Shown here: positions 1-8,061 of the stretch, one piece after another
Numbering within the stretch: the stretch's first letter is position 1
Layout: each line of letters begins with the position of its first letter
Source: a virus
IMG/VR virus record: IMGVR_UViG_3300042291_000585
Span: 1 to 46,685 of that record
Strand: one strand, 5' to 3'
Length of the DNA: 46,685 nucleotides
Notes under the pieces: model-generated
Databases searched by the model: none
What the model was told of the DNA's origin: nothing
What the model saw: only the letters and a program-made list of their open reading frames with translations
Program-made: the position numbers and the translations under genes

Positions 1-127
1 CGACCCAACAAAGCGTCGGAAATCCAGAACTGGGAGCGTCTGGCTCCCATCCTGATGCAGATTCCTGGCATCTCCCCTGAATTCTTTGCTCGTGAGACGC
101 TCCGCCGTCTGGACGACCGTATTGAGC
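1..127. repeat. Terminal direct repeat, left copy
   Basis: Bases 1-127 are identical to 46559-46685. A 127-base exact overlap at the ends of an assembled sequence equals a common assembler k-mer length, so I read it as the mark of a circular assembly graph, not as a biological terminal repeat. It lies inside the portal gene and the frame is preserved through it. Confidence 0.95.
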
Positions 128-330
128 CTGAGGACATCATTATCGCTACCATCCCGTCTATCGTGGCTACGAATGCCAACGCCAAGGCGACTGCGGTTGA
201 TGATAGTGCCAACGGCTTGAACAACCCCAACTCCCAGGGGCCTCAGGGTGCACAGAATGCACCGTCTCCGACTCAGGCCCCTGGGTCACCTGGCGGTCGC
301 CCTACTGATGCGGCTCCGCCTGGAATGTAA
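1..330 (+). CDS. Portal protein, C-terminal part (continues from the window end)
   Basis: The reading frame is open from base 1 and is the continuation of the frame that leaves the window at 46685: bases 1-127 duplicate 46559-46685. Joined across the circle, the gene is 44765-46558 plus 1-330, 707 residues. This part holds the end of the portal: a helical stretch followed by an Ala/Asn/Pro/Gly-rich tail, typical of a disordered portal C-terminus. The ATG at 55 is an internal methionine, not a start. The scaffold gene follows 45 bases downstream, the usual portal-scaffold-capsid order. Confidence 0.9.
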   Translation, partial: RPNKASEIQNWERLAPILMQIPGISPEFFARETLRRLDDRIEPEDIIIATIPSIVATNANAKATAVDDSANGLNNPNSQGPQGAQNAPSPTQAPGSPGGRPTDAAPPGM

Positions 331-375
331 TTATGTCTTGCTTTGTCTGCGTGTCTGCAGACAGTAAATTTCCCA

Positions 376-1404
376 ATGGAACCCGACGATAACATTCAGG
401 CAGCCCCGTCTGCTGCCGATACCGAAAACTACGGAACTCAGGAATCCTCTGCACAAACTGTTGCGAGCCAACAGTCTGCAGACACGAGCCAGAGTTCAGA
501 CGCTAATGATGTGCCGCAAGCCTCGTCTGCTGCGGAGACTGACGCTAATAAGCGGGCAAGCCTACTCGATGTCATCAAAGGCGTCGTAAAGGCTAAACCC
601 GACGCTAACTCGTCACTAGCGGTGAATGACAAGGTCACTACCGAGGATTCGGCTACTGGAAATAAAGCGGTCAAGGATGACGCTTCTGGTAACCCGAAGG
701 CCGAAGTTTTACCTTTCCACAACCATCCTCGATGGAAAGAACTACTGTCTGAACGGGACTCGTTTAAGTCTCGTGCGGAACAGTATGACAAGGTTGAACA
801 ATACATGGTCAAGAACCAACTCTCACCTCAAGAGGTGGCGGAAGGTTTTCAGGTCATGTCGTTGCTTAAGCACAACCCCGTCGAGGCGTATAAGGTTCTG
901 TCTGGCCATCTGTCACGATTGGCACCGCTTGTTGGAGAAAGCCTTCCCGAAGATATTTCACGGAGGGTAGACAACGGAGATGTGGACATCGAGTCCGCAA
1001 AAGAACTGGCGAAAGTCAGGGCACAAGCGAACCTACTTGCTCAACAGCAGCAATTGGGTGTCGTTGAACGACAGAATCAGGAATACAACGCAAAGCAGAC
1101 GCAAGTCCGTGATGCGGTTATGGCATGGGAAAGTAATATCAAACAGCGTGACCCAGATTATTCAGCGAAGCAGAAGTTCATCATGGATAAGGTCCGTATC
1201 ATGATTGGCAATGAATCCCCCAACAGCACTCAAGAGGCAATCGCTATGGTCGAAAGAGCATATGCAGATGTCAATGAGGGTATGCGGTCGTTCATTCCCC
1301 GTCGTTCTCAGACCGTCATGACGAGTTCGTCTTCATCCGTCTCCGCCCAGCCTCAGCCCAAGACATTGCTCGATGTCGTTCGGACTGCGGCCTCACGCTA
1401 CTAA
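376..1404 (+). CDS. Capsid scaffolding protein (probable)
   Basis: A 342-residue acidic, Ser/Ala/Asp-rich protein between portal and major capsid, the usual position of a podovirus scaffold, which shapes the procapsid and then leaves. The N-terminal ~110 residues are low complexity and acidic. The middle and C-terminal parts are helical and charged, with a Gln-rich coiled-coil-like stretch near residues 220-260. The C-terminus is basic (RTAASRY), as expected for the capsid-binding tail of scaffolds. I chose ATG 376 (MEPDDNIQ), because the portal starts with the same MEPDD. An in-frame TTG at 343 would add 11 residues. No Shine-Dalgarno is visible. Identification rests on position and composition. 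Confidence 0.75.
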   Translation: MEPDDNIQAAPSAADTENYGTQESSAQTVASQQSADTSQSSDANDVPQASSAAETDANKRASLLDVIKGVVKAKPDANSSLAVNDKVTTEDSATGNKAVKDDASGNPKAEVLPFHNHPRWKELLSERDSFKSRAEQYDKVEQYMVKNQLSPQEVAEGFQVMSLLKHNPVEAYKVLSGHLSRLAPLVGESLPEDISRRVDNGDVDIESAKELAKVRAQANLLAQQQQLGVVERQNQEYNAKQTQVRDAVMAWESNIKQRDPDYSAKQKFIMDKVRIMIGNESPNSTQEAIAMVERAYADVNEGMRSFIPRRSQTVMTSSSSSVSAQPQPKTLLDVVRTAASRY

Positions 1405-1425
1405 CCTACCTAACTAACTACTACT

Positions 1426-2472
1426 ATGGCCTTCACTACCGCCGAACTCGAAAACATTGCCGCTGCTGCTCTTGATTTTTATATCAAGCAGAAGCCGTTT
1501 TCCCAGACCATCCAGGAAAAGCCCCTTCTCGCTGCTCTTACCAAGAAGCAGAAGTCCTTCCCTGGTGGTAAGGGTAAAATCAGCATCCCTGTCGTGTTTG
1601 ATTACACGACCGCTATCAAGGGCTTCTCGCACCTCGATACCGTCACCTACGACAATCCCGCTAACCTGAAGCGTGTCGAATACAACTGGAAGGAAATTCA
1701 TGCTGGTATCACCGTCTCCCTGACGGAACTCAAGCATGACGGTATCTCCGTGTCTGACAGCACGACTGGTGCCTCCACCTCCAAGCACTCCGACCGTGAG
1801 ATGACCGCCCTTACGGGTCTTCTGGAACACAAGTTGGCCGACATGACCGAAGGCTGGGCTCGCTCGTTCAACGAGATGCTCTGGGGCGACGGCACCGCTG
1901 ACCCGAAACTCATCACGGGCGTCACGCACTTTATCACGGACAACCCGACCACGGGTACTGTCGGTGGCATCAACCGTGCGAATGTCGCCGCTTGGCGTAA
2001 TCGTTCGGCTACTGGCACGAATAAGATTACCTCCAGCCCTGCCAACCAGACGCTGACGAAGTTCCTCCGTGCTGAAGTCCGCCAGTTGACCCGCTTCGGT
2101 GGTAAGCCTACCCTCATCTTCTGTGGTTCGACCGCCCTTGCTCTGCTTGAGGCCGAAATCACCGAAAAGGGTACCTACACCCAGACGGGCTTCCTGAAGG
2201 AAGGCTCCACGGAACTCGGCATGGCTGACATCCACATGCGTGGCGTCGGTCGCTTCGTCTACGACCCCACCCTCGACAGCCTTGGCAAGTCGGACTACAT
2301 CTACTTCATCGATGAGTCCAACATCAACCTGTATGTCATGGACGGCGAAGACAAGAAGACCCACAACCCTGCTCGCCCGCATGACCAGTATGTCATCTAC
2401 CGTGCGATGACCTGGACTGGTGGCATGGCCGCCACCCAGTTGAATGGTTGTGCCGTCTATCAGGTTGCCTAA
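1426..2472 (+). CDS. Major capsid protein
   Basis: A 348-residue protein directly after the scaffold gene and followed by a strong terminator, as expected for the most highly expressed virion gene. The N-terminal ~40 residues are a helical arm (LENIAAAALDFYIKQ). Further in are stretches seen in HK97-fold capsids of podoviruses: a beta-rich section around KGKISIPVVFDY and the EYNWKEIHAGITVSL segment. It forms the icosahedral shell. The start ATG lies in a context of C, T and A only (CTACTAACTACTACT), with no purine-rich ribosome site. A 383-residue open frame on the opposite strand is a shadow. Confidence 0.88.
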   Translation: MAFTTAELENIAAAALDFYIKQKPFSQTIQEKPLLAALTKKQKSFPGGKGKISIPVVFDYTTAIKGFSHLDTVTYDNPANLKRVEYNWKEIHAGITVSLTELKHDGISVSDSTTGASTSKHSDREMTALTGLLEHKLADMTEGWARSFNEMLWGDGTADPKLITGVTHFITDNPTTGTVGGINRANVAAWRNRSATGTNKITSSPANQTLTKFLRAEVRQLTRFGGKPTLIFCGSTALALLEAEITEKGTYTQTGFLKEGSTELGMADIHMRGVGRFVYDPTLDSLGKSDYIYFIDESNINLYVMDGEDKKTHNPARPHDQYVIYRAMTWTGGMAATQLNGCAVYQVA

Positions 2473-2494
2473 ACCTGTCTGACAGACAAATACA

Positions 2495-2521
2495 GGGGGT
2501 CCCGAAAGGGACCCCTTTTTT
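2495..2521 (+). terminator. Intrinsic terminator after the capsid gene
   Basis: The 8-bp stem GGGGTCCC/GGGACCCC (2496-2503 with 2508-2515) is closed by a GAAA tetraloop and followed by six T. It sits 23 bases after the capsid stop codon. Just upstream is the odd palindrome TGTCTGACAGACA, made of two opposed copies of the phage's abundant pentamer. Confidence 0.92.
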
Positions 2522-2559
2522 GTTGTCTTTCTGTCTGAGTCCCATTGATTAGAGGTCCT

Positions 2560-2910
2560 ATGCAAACCGTAACCTGCGAAATCCTAATCGGCGGAGACAT
2601 GGGTAACACCGTCGTCAAGGCTGGTATCTCCGTCCCTGAAATCGTCCTGCTGTCCGCCCTCCACGGCGTTGGCTCCGTGACGAACATGAAGTTGGAAGGC
2701 GAGAATGTCATCAACAACGCCTCTGAACTCAAGCGTCTGTCTGATATCTATGGCCGTGATGTCGTCGCCAAGGCGTTCCCTGGTGCGAACCCGTCCCTCC
2801 CTAAGTTGCTGATTGATATCGGCATCGATGATGTCGCCGTCGAGCCCGAGCCCACCAAGGTGAAGAAGTTCAAGAAGGCTGCTGCTGAAGACAACTTCAT
2901 GAATAACTAA
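2560..2910 (+). CDS. Virion-module protein of unknown function
   Basis: A 116-residue protein between capsid and adaptor genes. It starts with a short beta-rich segment (TVTCEILIGGD), has a likely helix-loop region (SVPEIVLLSALHGV), and ends with an acidic then lysine-rich tail. I do not recognise a family. Position suggests a head or head-tail joining protein. ATG 2560 has AGAGG five bases upstream, one of the few SD-like sites in this genome. An in-frame TTG at 2545 is less likely. The stop overlaps the next start (taATG). Confidence 0.7.
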   Translation: MQTVTCEILIGGDMGNTVVKAGISVPEIVLLSALHGVGSVTNMKLEGENVINNASELKRLSDIYGRDVVAKAFPGANPSLPKLLIDIGIDDVAVEPEPTKVKKFKKAAAEDNFMNN

Positions 2911-3599
2911 TGGCCTCTGGCGTAACATTGTCGCTCCTTCGGGACAGGCTCCGTTCTGAAATCGGTGCCTCTCCTAATCCTGCCATGGGGACCAACGCCC
3001 ACCATGCGATGAATACGCTGCTTGAGCGTACGCAGGAGCGACTGTGGTACGACTTCGACTGGCCCAACATGATGATTGACCGAGATATCAATCTGGTGGA
3101 CGGTCAGCGTTATTACGCTTTCCCCGCCCAGATTGCGTATGACCGAATCATCTGCACCAATGTCAAGTACGCCGCTTCTTGGCGTCCCGTGATTCCTGGC
3201 CTGAACCTGAAGGACTACAACTTCATGGATTCTGATGACGGCATCAAGCAGGACCCGCCCCTTAAGTGGCGTCACTACGAAGATAACATGCTGGAAGTAT
3301 GGCCTATCCCTGCGTCTGCATCTGTCTTGCGTCTGTCTGGCATCAGGAAACTCAAGCCCTTGGTCATGGACACGGATGTCTGCGAAATCGACGACAAGTT
3401 GATTGTCCTGTACGCTGCGTCCGAAATGCTTTCCCATACCAAGTCGGCTGACGCCCCCGCTAAACTGGCCCTTGCCAACGCCCATTACGCCCGCCTTCGT
3501 GGTCTTAACTCTAAGAATGAGGTTGTCCGCTTCGGTGGCGGCCTCATGAATAACGAGCATAACCACGGTCTAATCGGTGGCCGTATGCCAAACCCTTGA
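2910..3599 (+). CDS. Head-to-tail adaptor protein (T7 gp11-like)
   Basis: A 229-residue protein of the size and gene position of podovirus adaptors (tail tubular protein A), whose ring joins the portal to the nozzle. The N-terminal half is helical (LLRDRLRSEIGASP; TLLERTQERLWYDFDWP), followed by beta-rich segments with many Tyr and Trp (WRHYEDNMLEVWPIP), matching the adaptor pattern. It starts on the stop codon of the previous gene and lies directly before the nozzle gene. Assigned from layout and sequence style, not a database search. Confidence 0.8.
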   Translation: MASGVTLSLLRDRLRSEIGASPNPAMGTNAHHAMNTLLERTQERLWYDFDWPNMMIDRDINLVDGQRYYAFPAQIAYDRIICTNVKYAASWRPVIPGLNLKDYNFMDSDDGIKQDPPLKWRHYEDNMLEVWPIPASASVLRLSGIRKLKPLVMDTDVCEIDDKLIVLYAASEMLSHTKSADAPAKLALANAHYARLRGLNSKNEVVRFGGGLMNNEHNHGLIGGRMPNP

Positions 3600-3600
3600 T

Positions 3601-6153
3601 ATGGCCTATCTTGTTATCGAGAACTTCGTAGGCGGGCTCGATACGAGGCGGCACATCCTGACCTCCAAGCCTGGGTCTGTAGTAGAACTGCGTAACGCCC
3701 ATGTGACCCGTGGTGGAGAAGTCGAGAAGCGTAAGATTTTCGAGTTATACAAGACCCTGCCAGCGGGCACTTTTGGTCTAAATGTCTGTGGAAACAAGTT
3801 GTTTACATTTGGCAGCCAAGTCCTGTCTGTTCCGTCTCCGATTGAATACAGGCGTCTGCAGCACCCAGATGGCATCTTTGCGATGACCAAACTGGTGTCT
3901 TTCACCACTTATAACGGAAAGCCATTCGTCATCGCTGAGTTCGCAGACAACAGCCGTTATGCATTTTACGACGACGCAATCGTTGAAGATTGGGTTACTG
4001 GAGTCTTCCGCCCTAGCCATGTGAACATCAATGGCTTCCTTAACTACCTGAAGACTGGTCTTACTGGAGGCTATACGGCTACGGTCCTGAACAATGGCAT
4101 GACCATTATCGGACCAGAAGGTAAGGAATTCACCGTGTCTGCCGTCGCCAATAAAGGTCTTATCGTTGGAGCACCAGTCACTACCAGTAAGGCTGTTAAG
4201 CCGATTCCAGAGGTGCTTGCTAAGGGTAGTTTTATCGTGGCTGGAGGAAGCCCGACCCCCGCTTCATTCTGGAAGGACGGTCGAAACATGGATGCGGCAT
4301 CATGCCCTGGAATCCGAAGCATTCGGGTGAAAGCATCGAGCCTTACGGATGATGATGGTATCGACCTTATCGGTTGGGGTGGTGCTACTGGCGTTCGGTT
4401 TGATACATTCCCACCCCCTTATACTACTGGTTCTAGTTGGGGCTCCTTGCTTTATAACATCGCCAAGGCAATCAATGACAACACAAGCACGGGGATTGCC
4501 CACGGCTACTCGGCTTATTCCTACCGTCGTGCTCAGAATAGCGGCAATGATACGAACTCAATGTATGTCTATGGGCCAGGAACTGATGGTGCTGACGCCA
4601 ATGGCGTTGTTGTCCAAGTTGAGTTTGATGGCAACCCAAGTTTTGTTGGTGAAATAGGAAGCCTTGTTGACCCAGGCTCAATTGCCGTAAGCCCTTATGA
4701 CCCTAATAGGTTTATTGCAACCATGGGTGTCCTTGCTGGTGGTGCGACTAATGCCATCATGGAGGTCAAGGTTGATGGGGTGGATATCCTTGGTGGACGG
4801 GTGAACTGGAAGGAGTCCAACTCTGTTACGGCACAGAGCATCGCTGACCAAATCAACAGTCACACCTCAGACCCAGAATACACGGCAACGGCAATTGAAG
4901 GTGGCAAGGTCCTGCTTACGGCTGTCGCTGGAACTGGTTCCTCCGTCAACGGGAGAACCGTGGTTACTGGCACAGTAGGCAATGTTGTGATTACATCTAT
5001 GGTTCCGATGGCTGGCGGAGTGAACGCAGTCGGTGGAGTCAGTCAGCGTACCACGCTACCCTATTCTGGAACGCCCGTGACTGGTTCGCACACGACCATC
5101 ACCGTGACGGAGACTGAAAACGCCGAGTATCCTTACTATTTTGGTGCCACCCGTATGGCTGGCCTCAATCCAAACTTCTGTTTGACGCATCGCTCAAAGG
5201 TCCATGTTCTCGCAGACACTTACATGCTGTCTAGCGGTCTTGATAATCCCACCAAGTGGCGTATTAGCGACCTTGGCAGTTCGTTCATTAATCTTTCCAA
5301 CAATGTGAACGGCTCAGAAAACCTCGTGTCTGCTGCTCCGTATCAGGGCAAACTCGCCATTTTCACCCGTGATGCCTGTCAGGTTTGGACTATTGATGTG
5401 GATGCCGCCCAGAACGCACAGGCTCAGATTATCCAGAACTCTGGGTGTACGGCTCCAAACTCTGTCCTGAACTGGGGTGAGGTCGATGTCTTCTATCTGT
5501 CTGACAGCGGCATGCGTTCCCTGCGTGCTCGTGACTCGTCTAATCAGGCGGTAGTCAATGATATCGGGACCCCTATTGACACGGATATCGTGGCAGAACT
5601 TCGTGCTCATACTGACGAGGAAGTGTTCAACTCTCACTCAATCGTGGAGCCCAAAGATGGCCGATTCATGATTACTATCGGTGAAAAACTGTATGTCCTA
5701 TCTCAATTTCCCGCATCTGGTATCCTAGCGTGGTCAACCTACGAGCCTGGATTCACGATTGAAGACATGTGTGTCTGCGATGGACGGCTCTATGTCCGCA
5801 GTTCAGACAACAAGGTCTATCTCTACGGAGGTTCAGACAATAACACCTATGATGCTTGCACCGTGACGGTCACCCTCCCCTATCTGAACGGCGGAAAGGC
5901 AGCCCACCAGAAGACCTTACAGGGAATTGACATCACCTCAGACGGAACCTGGGAATTCTACGCTGGCACGGACACCTATCGCCCAGAGGTCCGTGACCTT
6001 ATGGCGACCATCACCGATTCCTCGCTCCAGTTGGGCCGTGTTCAGGCTTATGGAATCGGGACCCATATCGGGGTTAAACTTGTCAGTCTTGGTTCTGGGT
6101 ATCATCGTGTGGCCAATATCGTCGTACACTATGAACTCAACGACGCTGACTAA
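3601..6153 (+). CDS. Tail nozzle protein (T7 gp12-like, tail tubular protein B)
   Basis: An 850-residue beta-rich protein following the adaptor, as in T7-like phages, where six copies form the DNA-exit nozzle. The N-terminus (ENFVGGLDTRRHILTSKPGS) and the C-terminal half (AIFTRDACQVWTID; SDSGMRSLRARDSSN) have the look of nozzle proteins. Roughly residues 370-480 hold a Gly/Val/Thr-rich stretch resembling an inserted immunoglobulin-like or lectin-like domain, plausibly exposed on the tail. ATG 3601 is used; an upstream in-frame alternative at 3577 overlaps the previous gene. Confidence 0.83.
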   Translation: MAYLVIENFVGGLDTRRHILTSKPGSVVELRNAHVTRGGEVEKRKIFELYKTLPAGTFGLNVCGNKLFTFGSQVLSVPSPIEYRRLQHPDGIFAMTKLVSFTTYNGKPFVIAEFADNSRYAFYDDAIVEDWVTGVFRPSHVNINGFLNYLKTGLTGGYTATVLNNGMTIIGPEGKEFTVSAVANKGLIVGAPVTTSKAVKPIPEVLAKGSFIVAGGSPTPASFWKDGRNMDAASCPGIRSIRVKASSLTDDDGIDLIGWGGATGVRFDTFPPPYTTGSSWGSLLYNIAKAINDNTSTGIAHGYSAYSYRRAQNSGNDTNSMYVYGPGTDGADANGVVVQVEFDGNPSFVGEIGSLVDPGSIAVSPYDPNRFIATMGVLAGGATNAIMEVKVDGVDILGGRVNWKESNSVTAQSIADQINSHTSDPEYTATAIEGGKVLLTAVAGTGSSVNGRTVVTGTVGNVVITSMVPMAGGVNAVGGVSQRTTLPYSGTPVTGSHTTITVTETENAEYPYYFGATRMAGLNPNFCLTHRSKVHVLADTYMLSSGLDNPTKWRISDLGSSFINLSNNVNGSENLVSAAPYQGKLAIFTRDACQVWTIDVDAAQNAQAQIIQNSGCTAPNSVLNWGEVDVFYLSDSGMRSLRARDSSNQAVVNDIGTPIDTDIVAELRAHTDEEVFNSHSIVEPKDGRFMITIGEKLYVLSQFPASGILAWSTYEPGFTIEDMCVCDGRLYVRSSDNKVYLYGGSDNNTYDACTVTVTLPYLNGGKAAHQKTLQGIDITSDGTWEFYAGTDTYRPEVRDLMATITDSSLQLGRVQAYGIGTHIGVKLVSLGSGYHRVANIVVHYELNDAD

Positions 6154-6619
6154 GATTACCCGCCTAGACCTGGAATATGTGGCCAGGAATATGCGTGAAC
6201 TTGACAGGATTGAAATAATGTCTGGCCGTTGGTCAGACAGTATTGATGACTTTATCTACAGTTTTGATGTCGGGGATAATGCCATGGGGTATGTAGCCTC
6301 TGTTGATGGAATTCCTGTCGCTATTTTTGGTGCAATCCCCGTATCACCTACCTTTTGGGCACCGTATCTGTTTGCTACAGACAGACTGTCTGAGGTCGCC
6401 TACACGGTCGCTAAGTTTATTAAGAAGTCCATGATTCCTGGCATTGCGAAACTTGGACACTTCAGGGCAGAATGTCGGTCCATCGATGGTCATGTCAACG
6501 CACACAAGTGGCTACGAATGCTTGGCTTCAAATATCAGGTTGCGTGTCCGCTGATGGGCAAGAACGGAGAGACATTCCACCTTTTTGCCTTGTGTCATAA
6601 GGGTTCTCAGACAGATTAA
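6131..6619 (+). CDS. T7 gp13-like internal virion protein (GNAT-type fold, DUF2833-like)
   Basis: A 162-residue protein whose N-terminus (YVARNMRELDRIEIMSG), central PVAIFGAIPV and C-terminal HKWLRMLGFKYQ match the pattern of T7 gp13/DUF2833, a small acetyltransferase-like fold needed for virion morphogenesis. Whether it acetylates anything is unknown. ATG 6131 overlaps the end of the nozzle gene by 23 bases; longer in-frame starts would lie entirely within the nozzle gene. Its place between nozzle and internal virion genes agrees with T7 order. Confidence 0.72.
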   Translation: MNSTTLTKITRLDLEYVARNMRELDRIEIMSGRWSDSIDDFIYSFDVGDNAMGYVASVDGIPVAIFGAIPVSPTFWAPYLFATDRLSEVAYTVAKFIKKSMIPGIAKLGHFRAECRSIDGHVNAHKWLRMLGFKYQVACPLMGKNGETFHLFALCHKGSQTD

Positions 6620-6623
6620 CGCC

Positions 6624-7229
6624 ATGTGTTTCTCGTCTTCAGATGGAGGTGCGGCTGCCCGAGCACGGCAGGAGGAAGAAGCACGCCAAGGACGAATCAA
6701 ACAGGGTACCGCCGCCATCAACGAAAAGTTTGCTGGTTTTGATGACCAGTTTTACAACAATCGTAAGCAAGAATTTGTTGATTTCTCCACCCCAGATGTC
6801 CAGCGTCAGTATAAAGACGCCCAAGGTGGTGTCTTATACGGCCTAGCCCGAAGCGGAAACCTTGCATCATCCGAACGGGCACGCCAACTTGGCGTTGTTG
6901 ACCGTGAGCGTGATACGGCTACTATGCGTGTCGCAGACAAGGGTGCAGAATACGCCAATCAGGCCCGCACTCAGGTCGAAAGCAACCGAACGGACCTCAT
7001 CAATCAGGTAAATGCCACGGGTGACGCTACTTTGGCTTCAAATCAGGCCATGAATCGTGCCGCAACCATCCGCCCCAGCCCAGCCTTTGAAGGACTTGGC
7101 TCTCTTTTTGAGAATAGCGGAAACATTATCAAGGCTGGCCGTCAGGCTGAGTTTTATAACCCTGGAGCCCCTGGGGTTGGTGCTCTTTTTGGTAAAACTG
7201 GTAAATCTTCCACCAATGTACCCAAATAA
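6624..7229 (+). CDS. Internal virion protein (gp14-like, first of two)
   Basis: A 201-residue Ala/Gln/Arg-rich, strongly helical protein starting MCFSSSDGGAAARARQEEE. The MC- start, the helical content and the position before a second MC- protein resemble T7-like gp14, which inserts in the outer membrane during DNA ejection. A segment around residues 45-75 (YNNRKQEFVDF; QGGVLYGLARSGNL) recalls virion proteins of other podophages. The start ATG has no SD. The next gene begins three bases after its stop. Confidence 0.65.
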   Translation: MCFSSSDGGAAARARQEEEARQGRIKQGTAAINEKFAGFDDQFYNNRKQEFVDFSTPDVQRQYKDAQGGVLYGLARSGNLASSERARQLGVVDRERDTATMRVADKGAEYANQARTQVESNRTDLINQVNATGDATLASNQAMNRAATIRPSPAFEGLGSLFENSGNIIKAGRQAEFYNPGAPGVGALFGKTGKSSTNVPK

Positions 7230-7231
7230 CC

Positions 7232-8059
7232 ATGTGTGAAGCAATGACAGCGATGACTTGGGCGACGCTTGCAGCCAGTACGGCTGCTAAATATGCTGCT
7301 ACCCAAAAAGCCAACTCCGCCATGGAAAGTGTCCAGAGCATGGAGGCGGAACGGCAGCGTAAACTGCGTGAAGAAGCCGACGCCGCACTCAATGCAAACA
7401 TCAATAAAAGCGGTGTAATTGATGTAAATACTGAAATTGACGAGCAGAAAGGCAAGCGAGTCGCTGACCTTAATGCCGCTGTTGCGAACCAAGGCGGACC
7501 CGCTGGATTGCCTGGGATTAAAGACCTAGGCGTGTCTGCAGAAAATAAACTTGTTCAGTCAGACACGGGTGCCCGTGCGTCTGAAGGTGCTGCTCAGACA
7601 AAGTCGCTTGCCAACTCGATGGCTTCGATGGGTGGCTTTGGTGACACCATGATGAACACGGGAATTCGCAATGTCCGTGGGCTTCAGGAACAGGGACGAA
7701 TCGGCAACTTCATGCAGGGTTCGTCTGGTGTTGCTGGCGTTGAAAATGAATTTGCCAGCAAGGCTGGAGACAATCTTAAGACTATTGGTGATATCCTCGG
7801 TGCCGTGTCTGTCCTGTCTGGAGGATACGCAGCCAATGGGACTACGCCTTGGATGACAGCGGCGGAAAAAGCCGCCGTACTTAAGGCTCAGGCTGCCGCT
7901 GCTGTCGCTGGTACGGCTACTAACACCGCAGGTACCATTGCTTCTACTGCTGCTAATGTTGCTCCTGTTTTTGGCATCTTAGGAACGAGAAAGCCACCAC
8001 CTAACATGTATGCATCCCTGTACCCGACATCTGGGTATCAGACTAAGAAAATATCCTAA
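7232..8059 (+). CDS. Internal virion protein (gp14-like, second)
   Basis: A 275-residue protein starting MCEAMTAMTWATLAAS, with a hydrophobic Ala-rich N-terminal helix, a charged coiled-coil-like stretch (residues 30-60), a Gly/Ser/Met-rich middle and Ala-rich hydrophobic segments near residues 220-250 that could cross a membrane. This layout fits ejection proteins that leave the virion to form a channel. It and the preceding gene may be diverged duplicates or a split gp14 function. Confidence 0.62.
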   Translation: MCEAMTAMTWATLAASTAAKYAATQKANSAMESVQSMEAERQRKLREEADAALNANINKSGVIDVNTEIDEQKGKRVADLNAAVANQGGPAGLPGIKDLGVSAENKLVQSDTGARASEGAAQTKSLANSMASMGGFGDTMMNTGIRNVRGLQEQGRIGNFMQGSSGVAGVENEFASKAGDNLKTIGDILGAVSVLSGGYAANGTTPWMTAAEKAAVLKAQAAAAVAGTATNTAGTIASTAANVAPVFGILGTRKPPPNMYASLYPTSGYQTKKIS

Positions 8060-8061
8060 TC

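Noticed and set aside
1414-2565. 383-codon open frame antisense to the capsid gene
   Set aside because: It mirrors the codon pattern of the capsid gene and has no homology-like features; it also runs through the terminator.
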